From Phocaeicola salanitronis DSM 18170 (GTDB taxonomy: Bacteria > Bacteroidota > Bacteroidia > Bacteroidales > Bacteroidaceae): 64,000 bases of DNA. Positions 8,241-17,283 of the stretch are shown in pieces. The notes under the pieces are model-generated. The model had not been told where the DNA came from and ran no database searches. It saw only the letters and a program-made list of their open reading frames with translations. A program made the translations under genes and the position numbers. Within the stretch, counting starts at the first letter, position 1, and every line of letters starts with the position of its first letter. The DNA lies in assembly GCF_000190575.1 (NCBI RefSeq), contig NC_015164.1:1178001-1242000 (forward strand), in the 5' to 3' direction.

Positions 8241-9860
8241 ATGATTCGGCAGGATACAATGGAACAGATAATCAGGAGTCAGCAGGAGCAGATAGCCGGT
8301 CTCCTGGAGACTAACCGTTCCCTTGTCGAATCCAACGGGAAACTGCTGGAACAGACGGATGCGCTGCAACGGAAGATACAGGAACTGCTTTCACAGATAG
8401 CATGGCTGAACCGCCAGCTTTTCGGGCGGAGAAGTGAGAAGCTGGCAGCCCTGGATCCCAACCAGCTCTCCCTGTTCGATTCCGTTCCTGCAACCGGACA
8501 GGATGAAGACATCCGGGAAGATGACAGCAGCGCAGCGGTTCCTTCGAAAACAAAGCCCGATGGAAAGAAGAAGGAATCCCGGCGTAACCGCGAACTCCTG
8601 GAGGGACTGCCGGTAGTTGAAGTGGTGATTGAACCTGACCGGGTGGATCTGGACCGTTACAGACGGATCGGCGAGGAACGTACCCGTACGCTGGAATTTG
8701 AACCGGGCAGGCTGTATGTAAAGGAGACTGTCCGTCCCAAATATGGACTGAAAGACAACCTGAGTCTTCCCAGGGAAGGTGAAAGCGGCGTAATCATTGC
8801 TCCGCTTCCACCTTCTCCTGTTTACAAATGTCTGGCCGGTTCCACCATGCTGGCCGAAATGCTCCTACAGAAATACGAATATCACGTTCCATTCTACAGG
8901 CAGGTCAAGGAGTTCCGCCATCTGGGTATCCGTCTTTCCGAAAGCACACTGAGCGGCTGGTTCAAGCCTGTGTGTGAACTGCTGAGACCACTTTATGACG
9001 AGCTGGTACGGCTGGTTGTCGGCTGCGGATATGTTCAGGCGGACGAGACCACCATAAGGGTGATCAGCAAGGGAAAGGGGAAGGCCGACAAGGAGTATCT
9101 GTGGATGGTCAGGGCGGTCATGGAAAAGCTGGTCATTTTCCATTACGATGACGGTTCCCGTTCGGGACAGACTATAAGGAAACTGCTGAAGGACTTCAAG
9201 GGATATCTGCAGAGTGACGGTTACAGTGCCTACAATGTATTTGAAGGTACTGAAGGAGTGTGCCTCATAGCCTGCCTGGCCCATATCAGACGTCATTTTG
9301 AGACGGCTCTGGAGGAGAACAGAAACCTGGCAGAACATGCCTTGAAAACAATACAGGAAATATATCGCATAGAACACTTTGCCGACTCCCGGGAATATAC
9401 GGCGGAAGAACGGCGTGAACTGCGGCTCTGTCAGTCCGTCCCCCTGTTGGATTCCTTTGAGAAATGGATGGAAGGCACATATGTCAAGGTTCCGCCCAAA
9501 AGCCGGATGGGACAGGCCATTTCCCATGCGTATCCGTTATGGCCAAGAATGAAGGCCTTCCTCAAGGACGGCAATATAAAGATAGACAATAATCTGGCTG
9601 AAAATGCGATACGTCCTCTGACGCTCTCAAGAAAGAACTTCCTCTTCTGCGGGAATCATGAGGCCGCGGAAAATACAGCGGTCATCTGTTCACTGCTTGC
9701 CACCTGCAAGGCACAGGAAGTCAATCCGAGAGAATGGCTGAACGATGTCATTGCCAGACTTCCATACTATCAGGAAAAAGATTCCGGCAAAGATATCCGG
9801 GAACTGCTTCCGGATGTCTGGAAGTTGAAGAAGTCCAACGAAAATCCAATTGAAGTCTAA
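8241..9860 (+). CDS. tnpC: IS66 transposase TnpC
   Basis: 539 residues. A coiled-coil and HTH N-terminal part (QQEQIAGLLETNRSLVES, then QIAWLNRQLFGRRSEKL) is followed by a zinc-ribbon-like middle and the DDE core: VQADETTIRV near residue 268 and LQSDGYSAY near 320 supply the two Asp residues, and IKIDNNLAENAIRPL near 452 contains the Glu of the IS66 signature. The order and length match intact IS66 transposases. It is 75 bp after tnpB. The element interrupts an older transposase gene. Confidence 0.95.
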   Translation: MIRQDTMEQIIRSQQEQIAGLLETNRSLVESNGKLLEQTDALQRKIQELLSQIAWLNRQLFGRRSEKLAALDPNQLSLFDSVPATGQDEDIREDDSSAAVPSKTKPDGKKKESRRNRELLEGLPVVEVVIEPDRVDLDRYRRIGEERTRTLEFEPGRLYVKETVRPKYGLKDNLSLPREGESGVIIAPLPPSPVYKCLAGSTMLAEMLLQKYEYHVPFYRQVKEFRHLGIRLSESTLSGWFKPVCELLRPLYDELVRLVVGCGYVQADETTIRVISKGKGKADKEYLWMVRAVMEKLVIFHYDDGSRSGQTIRKLLKDFKGYLQSDGYSAYNVFEGTEGVCLIACLAHIRRHFETALEENRNLAEHALKTIQEIYRIEHFADSREYTAEERRELRLCQSVPLLDSFEKWMEGTYVKVPPKSRMGQAISHAYPLWPRMKAFLKDGNIKIDNNLAENAIRPLTLSRKNFLFCGNHEAAENTAVICSLLATCKAQEVNPREWLNDVIARLPYYQEKDSGKDIRELLPDVWKLKKSNENPIEV

Positions 9861-10805
9861 TAGAGGTACAATAGAATAGCAAACTCTTCTTACCAACTTT
9901 ATATTCGTTGATAAGAAGAGTTTGTTGTTTTATGAATCTACAATGTGTACTTTATCGGATGCTTACACATCTGCAACATAAGCATATTTGTTGCGTGGAC
10001 GTCTTATTCCAAGCTCCCTGCAATGCCGGCAGATTTGCCTGTAAAGCCATTCGAGACTTTCCCAAAGAAGCTTCATGTCTGTAGGAAAGCGCATATGGCA
10101 TAGCAAGTAGCATCTGTCATGCACACGTGAAGGTTCTCAAGATATAGTTTCCAGTGTGTGGCAAGTACCTCCTAAATGGACTCAATGTCAAGATGAGATG
10201 CTATCTCATTACGGATTGCGCTGACTATCTTATAGTTGGTTATGGGAAAGACTGGATCTATCATGATTCCGCAGAACATCTGGTAATGTATGTTTCCGTT
10301 GAGATGTTCCACCAACCGTCTATCGGAAAATCCAGATATAAGAAGAAACTTATAACTGAATCCTGTTCCCATTTACACAAAATTTTGGACAGTGTCGAAA
10401 ATCCGGTATAGGACTTCAGCACCATAAGGACAATCTTTGCAGAAGGACTAAAAATGCTCCTGCGTCCCAGAAGCTGCTCAGACAGGCCTGCGGATTCTGC
10501 CATACGCTCAAACGGAAACACCGGGTGAAGCTTGCCAAGCTCACTCTCATTAAAACTCTTGCGATATTTTTCCAGAATATCAAATTCTGTAACCCCCAAA
10601 GTTGGGTGAATTTCGGAAATATTTTGTGCCTTAGCCATATCTTAATCGGGAAATTCTCCCCCCGTTTTGGCTGTCAAACCTTATTTTCGGGGAAATATCT
10701 AAAGATACAAAAATTAGCCAATCGCAACACCTTGTGTATAAATTATTTAGCTAATTTATACTATCTAATGAATATCCTCTGTAAAATAAAGGTTATAAAA
10801 TATCA

Positions 10806-11240
10806 TTAATAAACAGATGTATCTTTGAACATATTAGAAGATGATATAATTTTATTTATAATATTATTTTGCTCAATTTTCAGCCTTAATGTATTTATTT
10901 CATATAAGTCTAAAACTGTATAAATCCCTTCAAACAAAAACTCTAATGCGCATTTATTAGGGTTAGATTGCTTTATTATTAATTTGTAAGGTAAAAATAT
11001 AGTGTATTCAATGTCTTTCTCTTTTTTAAAAATAGTTGGTCCACATATTTCGTTTGTTAATGATTCTTTTTTTGCAGATATACGGAACATTAATTCATAT
11101 TCTATTCCATAAGATTGTTCAAATTTAGGACTCATTTCTACTAATTTAGACACTTCTTCAGATAAAAAGCGTTGAAATGATGAACTAAAGGGGAATGAAA
11201 TCCCCGCTTGTATATAAAGTTGTCCAAAATATATTTTCAT
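10806..11240 (-). CDS. Candidate immunity protein for the Rhs1 toxin tip
   Basis: 144 residues if started at MKIYFGQLYIQ, whose ATG lies 1 bp after the Rhs1 stop codon; an in-frame ATG five codons upstream (MEIIS) would overlap the toxin end. The protein is AT-rich with alternating strand and helix patterns, with no signal peptide or membrane segment, so it would be cytoplasmic, as needed to block a nuclease. It matches no family I recognise. Its place immediately after a polymorphic toxin and its composition, which matches the toxin tip and not the Rhs core, are the grounds for calling it immunity. Confidence 0.65.
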   Translation of the reverse strand: MKIYFGQLYIQAGISFPFSSSFQRFLSEEVSKLVEMSPKFEQSYGIEYELMFRISAKKESLTNEICGPTIFKKEKDIEYTIFLPYKLIIKQSNPNKCALEFLFEGIYTVLDLYEINTLRLKIEQNNIINKIISSSNMFKDTSVY

Positions 11241-11241
11241 A

Positions 11242-14200
11242 CTAATGATTTCCATTTTTAGGTTTGAAACTTTTTTGATTACCTTCTGGCACCTTTCCTG
11301 TTTTATCGTAATACGATTGTAATCGTGCCGTTTCTGCATTTTTTGCTTCTAAAGTTGTTGTTATACCTAAATCTTCCACAATAAACCCTTCTACATTGCC
11401 TTTGCCATGTATTTTTTCTAATTTTCGTATTTGCTGATGAAGTCTTGTTGGTAAATCTGAAGATTTTGTAATTCGCATCATATCGGCTTTCCCTATTTTA
11501 TATAATTTATCTTTTATTCTTATTTCATAGATTCCAAAATGGCTAATAGCTGAATTGGAATTCAAGTGTAATCCCCAAATATCAATCCAAATATTTGTAT
11601 CAAGCACATAACCATATATAGTTGGATTATTCCCTGCTAAACCAATTGGATCTTGTGAAATATAGTTTCCTATACTTGCATCATAGTATCTAAACCTGTT
11701 GTAGTACAGTCCTGTTTCTTCATCCGCATACTGTCCTTGGAATCTGAAAGGACAATCGCATTGTAATTTTCCTACAAAGTTAACGACTTTGCCGTAAATA
11801 TCCAAAGAACATTCCCAGGTCTTGTTTCCCTGCCCGTCGTACATCTGGATAGGAGTACCCATGTAGTCGGACACGATGGAATACTGTTTATCGCCCTGTA
11901 TCTTTGCCGCAGGTACAAACGTGCCCGCCTCGAACACCCAGGTGGTAATATCTTCTGCTGGTTCTTTGGGAGGGATGTTTCCCTCTTCGTCCGATTGTAA
12001 GCCAATGGCTTTGTAACTCCATTCGTGCAGCGGTACGTTGCCATCCCACACCCAGCGTGTGACCTTCCCGAAATACCGTTTGGCCGTGCGGCGCCCCAAC
12101 GCGTCATACCGGAACTCCACCGGCCTGCCGTCCGGACGTATCACTTTCTTCAGCATGCCGTTGGACGCCCACCCGTAGAGCCATCCCGTGCCCGTAGCCA
12201 AGCAGCGGATGCCGCGCTCCTTCTCCAGGCGCTTGCGGTCATGAGTCACGGCGTTGTCCTGCAACTCCTTGAACTCGCGGAAAACGAGGTTGCCCTCGTC
12301 GTCGTAGTGGTAGAAACAATTCGGGTCTTCCAGCAGCCGGCCTCCCGCACCGTACTTGCGGTCTTTCCTCTCCGGCGTTTCAAAGAGGTTTCCCACGAAG
12401 TCCGGCACGCGGTATATCACGTCCGTCTCGGAACCGTCTGTCGTTTCCTGGCGGATGAGGAAGTCGAAACGGTCGTAATCGTAGCGCATGACCGTTCCCG
12501 TCAGCTCGTTCTCCTTGGCGAGCAACCGATTAGCGATGCCCCACTCGTAGCGGTACGCCCCGCGCTCGATGCCGCCCGACCGCACGGACTTGCGCACCTC
12601 GCGCCCGAAACGGTCGCGCTCCGTCCTGACGGTCACACCCCCGGAGAACGTGCGCTGCACCTCCAGCCCCGTGTTGTCACGCACCCAGGACGCCTGCCAG
12701 CCTTCGCCCGACTGCATGGCCTGCAAGTTACCCTCCCGGTCGTATGTATGGCGGATGTCCGCTCCCAGACTGCTGGTGATGCGGGTGCAGTTTCCTTCGC
12801 TGTCATACGTGCGGCTGACGGTATATTCTCCCTGTTTTTCCCCGGTGACCAGTCCTGTCTTCCTGTCACGGATGAACTCCAGCAGGTTCTCCGCGTTCTG
12901 TGCCTTGACGAGCAGGCCGTCCTTGTCATACGTGTAAAGGGAGACCTCCCCGTCGTACTGTTCCTCCTTCAGGATGTTATCCAGCCCGTCGTAGAGGTAT
13001 TCGGTCCATTTGCCGCCGGGACGGTTCACCCGTGTGACTCGTCCCGCCCCGTCACGCTCGTACTCGCGGCGGATGCCGTCGAAGCCTGTCTCCGTAATGA
13101 CCTGGCCCAGCCCGTCCAGCCCGAAGAAATAGTTGTCGCCCGCCTCGTTCCCGATGCGGCGGAGCTGCAGCTCGCTGTTGTAGCCGAAGGTGATGCGGTG
13201 ACGCTCCTGCTCGCGGCTTTTCAGCACGCCCAGAGCACCGTAGGTGAACCTGACCTCACGGATGTTGTCGGCGGCATGGACCAGGTTGCCCATGGCGTCG
13301 TACTCGAAACGGTGCACGTTGCCGTCCGGCTCCTCAAGGCGGATGAGGTTGTCGGCACGGTCGTAGGCGTAGCGGGTGGCGTTGCCTTTCACGTCCACCG
13401 CCTGCACGAGCCTGCCCCTGCCGTCGTATTCCCAACGGCGGAACAGCCCGTTGGGGAACTGCAACAACTCAAGGTCGTACCTGTCGTTGAAGGTGAGCGT
13501 GTAAACCCGTCCCTGTCCGTCGGTGATGGTGCGCAGGACTCCGCCGTCGTAGGTGTATTCCACCGTCTCCCCGCTGAGCGTGGTGCGGCTGACGACACGG
13601 TCCTGTTCGTCATAGTCCCATGACAGCTCCCTGCCTTCCGGTGTGCGGAGCGAGGTCAGGTTGCGGTTCTTGTCGTAATTCAAGAACGTGTCCCCGCCGT
13701 TCTCGTCCGTGATGCGGACGGGCTGACCGAACTCGTTGTAGGCCGTCTTGCGGGTATATCCTTCGGGATTGACCGTGACCTCCAGCTCCTGATAGCCGTT
13801 GTACTGCTGGCGGGTAATCCCGCCGTTGGCATCCGCGATCTTGTAGATGAGCCTGTCCTCTCCGTAGTAGTATTCGGTCTCGGCATCCTCGCCGTTGCGG
13901 ATGCGGGTGCACCCCTTGGCGTAGCGGATGAAGTATTCCATCACGCCGCCGTCGCCCCACGTATGCACACACCGGGCATTTTCGCCCCTGCCTTCATATT
14001 CCCAATGGAAGGACATGCCTCCCTGGTTGGTGAGCTGCACGAGCAGGTGTCCGTCGGCATAGACGAAATGCTTGCTGACATCCAGCGCGTCGGTGGTCTC
14101 CACCATGTCGCCCCGTCCGTCGTACCGGTAGCGGACCAGCTTGACCTCCTCGTTGTCCTGCCGGATGGACACGCAGCATACACGGCCCAGCCCGTCGGTT

Positions 14201-15504
14201 TCCACTTTCAGGCGTTCGCCGCGGGAGGATATGATGCCCGACAGGCGTCCGGCGGAAGCGTACTCGAAACGGATGCGGAACCCGTCTTTTGTGGAAATCT
14301 CCGACACCATGCGGTATCCGAAACGGTTTTCCGGCCCGCCGAAACGGTATTGGAGCCCCCGGATGTCGGTGAGCAGGTAGCCCTGTGCGTCGAGTGTCCA
14401 GAGAAGCTGCTCCTTGCGGTCGAAATAGGAACCGCCGGGTTCCAGCACGGGCAGGAAGGACTCACGCCCGTCGGCGTGGCGGAAAAGGAACGCCTCTTCC
14501 TCCAGACGGCGTATGCCCAGGTTGTAGCTGTGGTGCCAGTTGTAGCCCAGCGGCCCGTCCACGGCGGCATCGCTGTAATAGGTGCGCTCCCAGACGATGG
14601 GGATGGGGCCGGGAAGCTCGAAGTCCACGTTGGTGTGGTACACCCTGCCTGTGGCGGCATCCACCGGCTCGCCGAACGTCTTGCACTTGATGGGCTGGAG
14701 AATGTCCGCCAGCCTGTTCTTTCCTTTCTGTCTCAGCCTGTCAATCAGTGCCTGGAACTTGTCGCCCAGCTTTTTCCACAGTTTCCCCAGTCCCTTGAGG
14801 CCGAATTTCAGGGCCAGGGCGAACATGTCGATGGTCGGCGGGCCTCCGACAAGCACCGGCTTGCCCGCCGAAGTGATGGTGGACAGCATGGAGGTGGGGG
14901 CCATCAGCGCCTTGCTTACCTTCTTGGGCTTGCCCTTGCGGGGGACGGTCGGTATTCCCACTATGTTGCAGGAGAGGGCCGGATGCGTCAGGGCGGAACA
15001 GGGGGCGCCGTCCGCCAGTACCGTAGAGCTGCCCATCCACATCTCGGACTCGGACATGCCGCTGACCAGCGGGGCGGAATGCAGGACGTAGGCCGGCAGG
15101 TGCACGATGCCGATGCCCGCCTGGGCGATCCACTGGCCGTGGACCTTCACGGACGGGGCCATGCCCTTGAGTATGCTGCCCGCCACGCCTGCCACGCCGC
15201 CCGCGGACGGGGGGATGGCCGTTGCCAGGCTTGCCATGAGGTCGGCCAGGAGGTCGTACACCTTGCCCACGTGCGGCACGGGCATGACGGGGGAAGGCGG
15301 CGTGACCGTGGGGTGCGTGTCGATCCCTACGGACAGGTCGCCGAACTTGGCCACAGGCATGCCCGGCACGGAAGGAAGAGCTCCTGCCAGACCTGACTGG
15401 AGCTTGTCCAGAGCCGCTTTCGAGGCCGTGAAAAGGTCGGAAAAGCCCCGCACAAGGCTCGAACTTCCGGAAGCTGGCAAACCTGAAGAAGAAATAACGG
15501 ACAT
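11242..15504 (-). CDS. T6SS Rhs/PAAR effector with GIY-YIG-like nuclease tip (Rhs1)
   Basis: 1420 residues. A short unique N-terminus (to about residue 18) is followed by a PAAR-like region (VHGQWIAQAGIGIVH, then GSSTVLADGAPCSAL near 150-200), a DUF6531 start (KCKTFGEPVDAATGRVYH near 275), a long series of YD/RHS repeats, and the Rhs core end YYNRFRYYDASIGNYISQDP near 1275. The last about 110 residues are the variable toxin: GIYEIRIKDKLYKIG, then an Arg in LPTRLHQQIRKLE and a Glu in TTLEAKNAETARL, resembling a GIY-YIG nuclease. The PAAR part should cap VgrG. The core is nearly identical to Rhs2. A promoter with a TetR-type operator lies just upstream. Confidence 0.85.
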   Translation of the reverse strand: MSVISSSGLPASGSSSLVRGFSDLFTASKAALDKLQSGLAGALPSVPGMPVAKFGDLSVGIDTHPTVTPPSPVMPVPHVGKVYDLLADLMASLATAIPPSAGGVAGVAGSILKGMAPSVKVHGQWIAQAGIGIVHLPAYVLHSAPLVSGMSESEMWMGSSTVLADGAPCSALTHPALSCNIVGIPTVPRKGKPKKVSKALMAPTSMLSTITSAGKPVLVGGPPTIDMFALALKFGLKGLGKLWKKLGDKFQALIDRLRQKGKNRLADILQPIKCKTFGEPVDAATGRVYHTNVDFELPGPIPIVWERTYYSDAAVDGPLGYNWHHSYNLGIRRLEEEAFLFRHADGRESFLPVLEPGGSYFDRKEQLLWTLDAQGYLLTDIRGLQYRFGGPENRFGYRMVSEISTKDGFRIRFEYASAGRLSGIISSRGERLKVETDGLGRVCCVSIRQDNEEVKLVRYRYDGRGDMVETTDALDVSKHFVYADGHLLVQLTNQGGMSFHWEYEGRGENARCVHTWGDGGVMEYFIRYAKGCTRIRNGEDAETEYYYGEDRLIYKIADANGGITRQQYNGYQELEVTVNPEGYTRKTAYNEFGQPVRITDENGGDTFLNYDKNRNLTSLRTPEGRELSWDYDEQDRVVSRTTLSGETVEYTYDGGVLRTITDGQGRVYTLTFNDRYDLELLQFPNGLFRRWEYDGRGRLVQAVDVKGNATRYAYDRADNLIRLEEPDGNVHRFEYDAMGNLVHAADNIREVRFTYGALGVLKSREQERHRITFGYNSELQLRRIGNEAGDNYFFGLDGLGQVITETGFDGIRREYERDGAGRVTRVNRPGGKWTEYLYDGLDNILKEEQYDGEVSLYTYDKDGLLVKAQNAENLLEFIRDRKTGLVTGEKQGEYTVSRTYDSEGNCTRITSSLGADIRHTYDREGNLQAMQSGEGWQASWVRDNTGLEVQRTFSGGVTVRTERDRFGREVRKSVRSGGIERGAYRYEWGIANRLLAKENELTGTVMRYDYDRFDFLIRQETTDGSETDVIYRVPDFVGNLFETPERKDRKYGAGGRLLEDPNCFYHYDDEGNLVFREFKELQDNAVTHDRKRLEKERGIRCLATGTGWLYGWASNGMLKKVIRPDGRPVEFRYDALGRRTAKRYFGKVTRWVWDGNVPLHEWSYKAIGLQSDEEGNIPPKEPAEDITTWVFEAGTFVPAAKIQGDKQYSIVSDYMGTPIQMYDGQGNKTWECSLDIYGKVVNFVGKLQCDCPFRFQGQYADEETGLYYNRFRYYDASIGNYISQDPIGLAGNNPTIYGYVLDTNIWIDIWGLHLNSNSAISHFGIYEIRIKDKLYKIGKADMMRITKSSDLPTRLHQQIRKLEKIHGKGNVEGFIVEDLGITTTLEAKNAETARLQSYYDKTGKVPEGNQKSFKPKNGNH
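11813..15450. repeat. 3.64-kb near-identical repeat shared with 38307-41944
   Basis: The Rhs1 body matches the Rhs2 body at a constant offset of 26494 bp. I can see only three differences: 13835, 14563 and 15404. Similarity collapses abruptly at both ends, into unlike N-terminal codons on one side and unlike toxin tips on the other. This is recent duplication or gene conversion. Confidence 0.9.
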
Positions 15505-15542
15505 ATTTTTATACTCTACATTACATTATTATCTAAAAACAA

Positions 15543-15556
15543 ACCGACTAATCGGT
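15543..15556. promoter_or_regulatory. TetR-type operator upstream of rhs1
   Basis: accga-ctaa-tcggt, a 14-bp palindrome with 5-bp arms. It lies 39 bp before the rhs1 start and 10 bp downstream of a -7 box, so a bound repressor would block initiation. The same palindrome occurs at 29744, 32803, 32946 and 47188. Confidence 0.65.
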
Positions 15557-15566
15557 ATAATATGCG

Positions 15567-15574
15567 CAAATATA
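15567..15574 (-). promoter_or_regulatory. -7 box of the rhs1 promoter
   Basis: On the minus strand the sequence reads TATATTTG, an exact Bacteroides -7 match. The -33 region is T-rich but not a perfect TTTG. Initiation would occur next to the operator at 15543. Confidence 0.5.
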
Positions 15575-15698
15575 AATCTTAAATTTGGGATAAAGAAATA
15601 TAGACCAATTATTTATTGATGTTATGTAACATCTTTCAATACACCTTTCAACTGCATTTTATAAAAGTGCAAATTAAAGAAAAGGATTGAAAGACAGT

Positions 15699-15760
15699 AA
15701 AGTGTAAACCTCCAGACTGTAAATACTGTAAAGGGTTTACAGACTACAGGTTTACACTTT
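15699..15760. repeat. Nested hairpin with repeated TGTAAA motifs
   Basis: aaagtgtaaacct (15699-15711) pairs perfectly with aggtttacacttt (15748-15760), and inside it ctgtaaa (15717-15723) pairs with tttacag (15736-15742). It could be a terminator-like small RNA or a protein-binding site. The remainder of the 15575-15938 gap shows nothing else I can name. Confidence 0.45.
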
Positions 15761-15938
15761 TATTATAGATGGCAAAATCCAGATCTTGTAATTTATTGTA
15801 TATCAAACGGAAAAGAAAGGATAACCGTTCCAAGGGATTTCCATGGCACACTATTTTCACTATTATAGCCATATACTCCTCATGTGCGCACGGAAGGGGT
15901 GATTATTGTATCACTTATAAAAACATGGAGGAATAACT

Positions 15939-16253
15939 ATGCCTTATATAGACGATGAACTGCTGGAAAAGATGATTAATACGATGGCGGAAGGATTTGC
16001 GCGTATCGAAAAGAAGCTGGAACGCATGAACCGGCAACGGGACTGCCTGGACGGAGACCAGTTTCTGGACAATGTGGACTTGGCGGAACTGCTTGGCGTG
16101 TCGCAACGGACCTTGGCACGCTACCGGGAAAAAGGGAAAATACCTTATTATTGTGTGGATGACAACGGGCGGACACTTTACCTTGCTTCGGAAGTACGGG
16201 ATTTCATCAAAAGCCGGCAGAAAGGGAAAACCATGAAACCTGAAAAGGGCTAG
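15939..16253 (+). CDS. Excisionase-like helix-turn-helix protein
   Basis: 104 residues. An N-terminal amphipathic helix (LLEKMINTMAEGFARIEKK) precedes a MerR/excisionase-type DNA-binding domain: NVDLAELLGVSQRTLARYR near residues 46-65, then the wing with PYYCVDDNGRTLYLASEV. Such proteins on Bacteroides conjugative elements bind DNA for excision or act as small regulators. The gene is alone on the plus strand between rhs1 and the PRTRC genes. It resembles the partial protein at the left edge in layout. Its target is unknown. Confidence 0.7.
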   Translation: MPYIDDELLEKMINTMAEGFARIEKKLERMNRQRDCLDGDQFLDNVDLAELLGVSQRTLARYREKGKIPYYCVDDNGRTLYLASEVRDFIKSRQKGKTMKPEKG

Positions 16254-16316
16254 TCACAGACTGGATGCGATTTGTAAGAGTGAAGATATATAGATAGAGA
16301 TAGATAGAGAGAGACC

Positions 16317-16336
16317 GTTTTGAATTTCTACAAAAA
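16317..16336 (+). repeat. 20-bp direct repeat, copy 1
   Basis: gttttgaatttctacaaaaa is found here and exactly again at 29822-29841, both in non-coding DNA and followed by a further ttt shortly after. The role is unknown; they bracket the backbone module from PRTRC to rteA. Confidence 0.6.
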
Positions 16337-16417
16337 CTTTCCTTGACCTGGACAACCGTTTTCGCGTATACTCCAGGCTATAAATTCAAAACAGTTTCAG
16401 ATGTGGATGCTTCATTC

Positions 16418-16466
16418 AAGAGAGCCGTATCATTGCTCAAAAACAGCATGTTGATACGGCTCTCTT
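16418..16466. terminator. Bidirectional terminator-like hairpin
   Basis: aagagagccgtatca (16418-16432) pairs perfectly with tgatacggctctctt (16452-16466), a 15-bp stem with a 19-nt loop. It lies 22 bp beyond the stop of the minus-strand PRTRC operon and could end that transcript. Confidence 0.65.
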
Positions 16467-16488
16467 ATTATGCCAAAGGCCCCAGTAC

Positions 16489-17283
16489 TCAAACCGGGAC
16501 GGCAGTCATGCGCATCGTGTCCAGATTGAGATAGAGCCCCCGATAGAATGTACGTCCTTCCCGGATCATCTTCCACAGCAATGCGCAACCGGCCTGTGCC
16601 AGCATGGAATTAATAAAAAGGTCCTGCTTTTCCAGGGCTTCCGCCAGCGAACAGCTCGGGCCGGAGTCCTTCTCGTCAATCGTGGAATAGCTGACCTCTT
16701 CAGTAATGACATTCAGGTGCGGTGTAGGTTGGTACTGTTCCGAAGCGGGTTGGTAAATCTTGTTGCGCACGGTACCGACCAGTACCTGCCCGGTGGTGCG
16801 GGCATTGCCGAAATCCATCCAGTAAATCGGAGTGGTCTCATTGATATGGACACTGTCCCTGAAAGGTTTCAGAAACCGCCAGAGCGTAAGCCTGGAACGT
16901 ACATTATCGGTACAGGTGATGATGATATTCGCCGTACGGTTCTTTCTCTTCCCTGTTTCAGGCATCGGATAACGGCGGGGTTCCGCTGTCCATGCCGTGC
17001 CGAAAAAACGGTTGATCCGGGTGACGAGCGCGACCGCCTTGTTCAGGCCGATTTCCGGCTCGGAAAACAACTGGCGTCCGATGTTGGATTCGGACACGGC
17101 ATCAGGGTCGTAAACGGTAACATAAAGCCCCGGATGCCCCAATGCCTGCAAGGCCCTGTCCATACGGGCTAATGAGGTGATGACCTGTGACCCTGTACCG
17201 CCGGCACCGATGACGATGACGCTGACCGGGTGGTGCGGAGAAAGCAGGTAATTCTCGGTATAATGTATTTTTTTCTTCTTCAT
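16489..17283 (-). CDS. PRTRC system ThiF-family protein
   Basis: 264 residues from MKKKKIHYTENYL. The nucleotide-binding Rossmann motif VIVIGAGGTGSQVITSL lies near residue 20, followed by YDPDAVSESNIGRQLF near 55 with the conserved Asn-Ile-Gly-Arg-Gln of ThiF/MoeB/E1 adenylating enzymes. These activate a C-terminal carboxylate as an adenylate; the partner here is unknown. The start overlaps the end of the upstream gene (ATGA), making it the last gene of the PRTRC operon. The longer reading frame starting at 17454 lies inside that upstream gene and is rejected. Confidence 0.85.
   Translation of the reverse strand: MKKKKIHYTENYLLSPHHPVSVIVIGAGGTGSQVITSLARMDRALQALGHPGLYVTVYDPDAVSESNIGRQLFSEPEIGLNKAVALVTRINRFFGTAWTAEPRRYPMPETGKRKNRTANIIITCTDNVRSRLTLWRFLKPFRDSVHINETTPIYWMDFGNARTTGQVLVGTVRNKIYQPASEQYQPTPHLNVITEEVSYSTIDEKDSGPSCSLAEALEKQDLFINSMLAQAGCALLWKMIREGRTFYRGLYLNLDTMRMTAVPV

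Larger units (their letters stand above)
7392..9966 (+). mobile_element. IS66-family insertion sequence with 8-bp target duplication
   Basis: The inverted ends begin gtaagcatccgataaagtac (from 7392) and finish gtactttatcggatgcttac (to 9966). acatctgc directly abuts both ends (7384-7391 and 9967-9974), the 8-bp duplication expected of IS66. The three expected genes are intact and in order. Removing the element and one duplication rejoins the transposase reading frame around KYAYVADVYLSYCKK. Confidence 0.95.
6906..10638 (-). pseudogene. Decayed DUF772-type (IS5/IS1182-like) transposase split by IS66
   Basis: The minus strand codes for an intact N-terminus (10261-10638, MAKAQNISEIHPTLGVTEF), then shifts frame near 10390 to continue with GFSDRRLVEHLNGNIHYQ (down to about 10172), then reads on in fragments (LEWLYRQICRHCRELGIRR) to 9967. 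The IS66 element occupies 7392-9966. Coding resumes below 7391 with YLSYCKKRKRKASR and reaches EFGAKVNNIQIDGISF before an abnormal tail ending at 6906. The C-terminal catalytic part is missing. Frame shifts, the insertion and the truncation make it non-functional. Confidence 0.8.

Noticed and set aside
12025-15396. Long plus-strand frames opposite rhs1 (for example 12025-13623 and 13963-15396), and the same opposite rhs2
   Set aside because: They are antisense shadows in GC-rich repetitive rhs DNA; their translations are low-complexity and lack recognisable domains.
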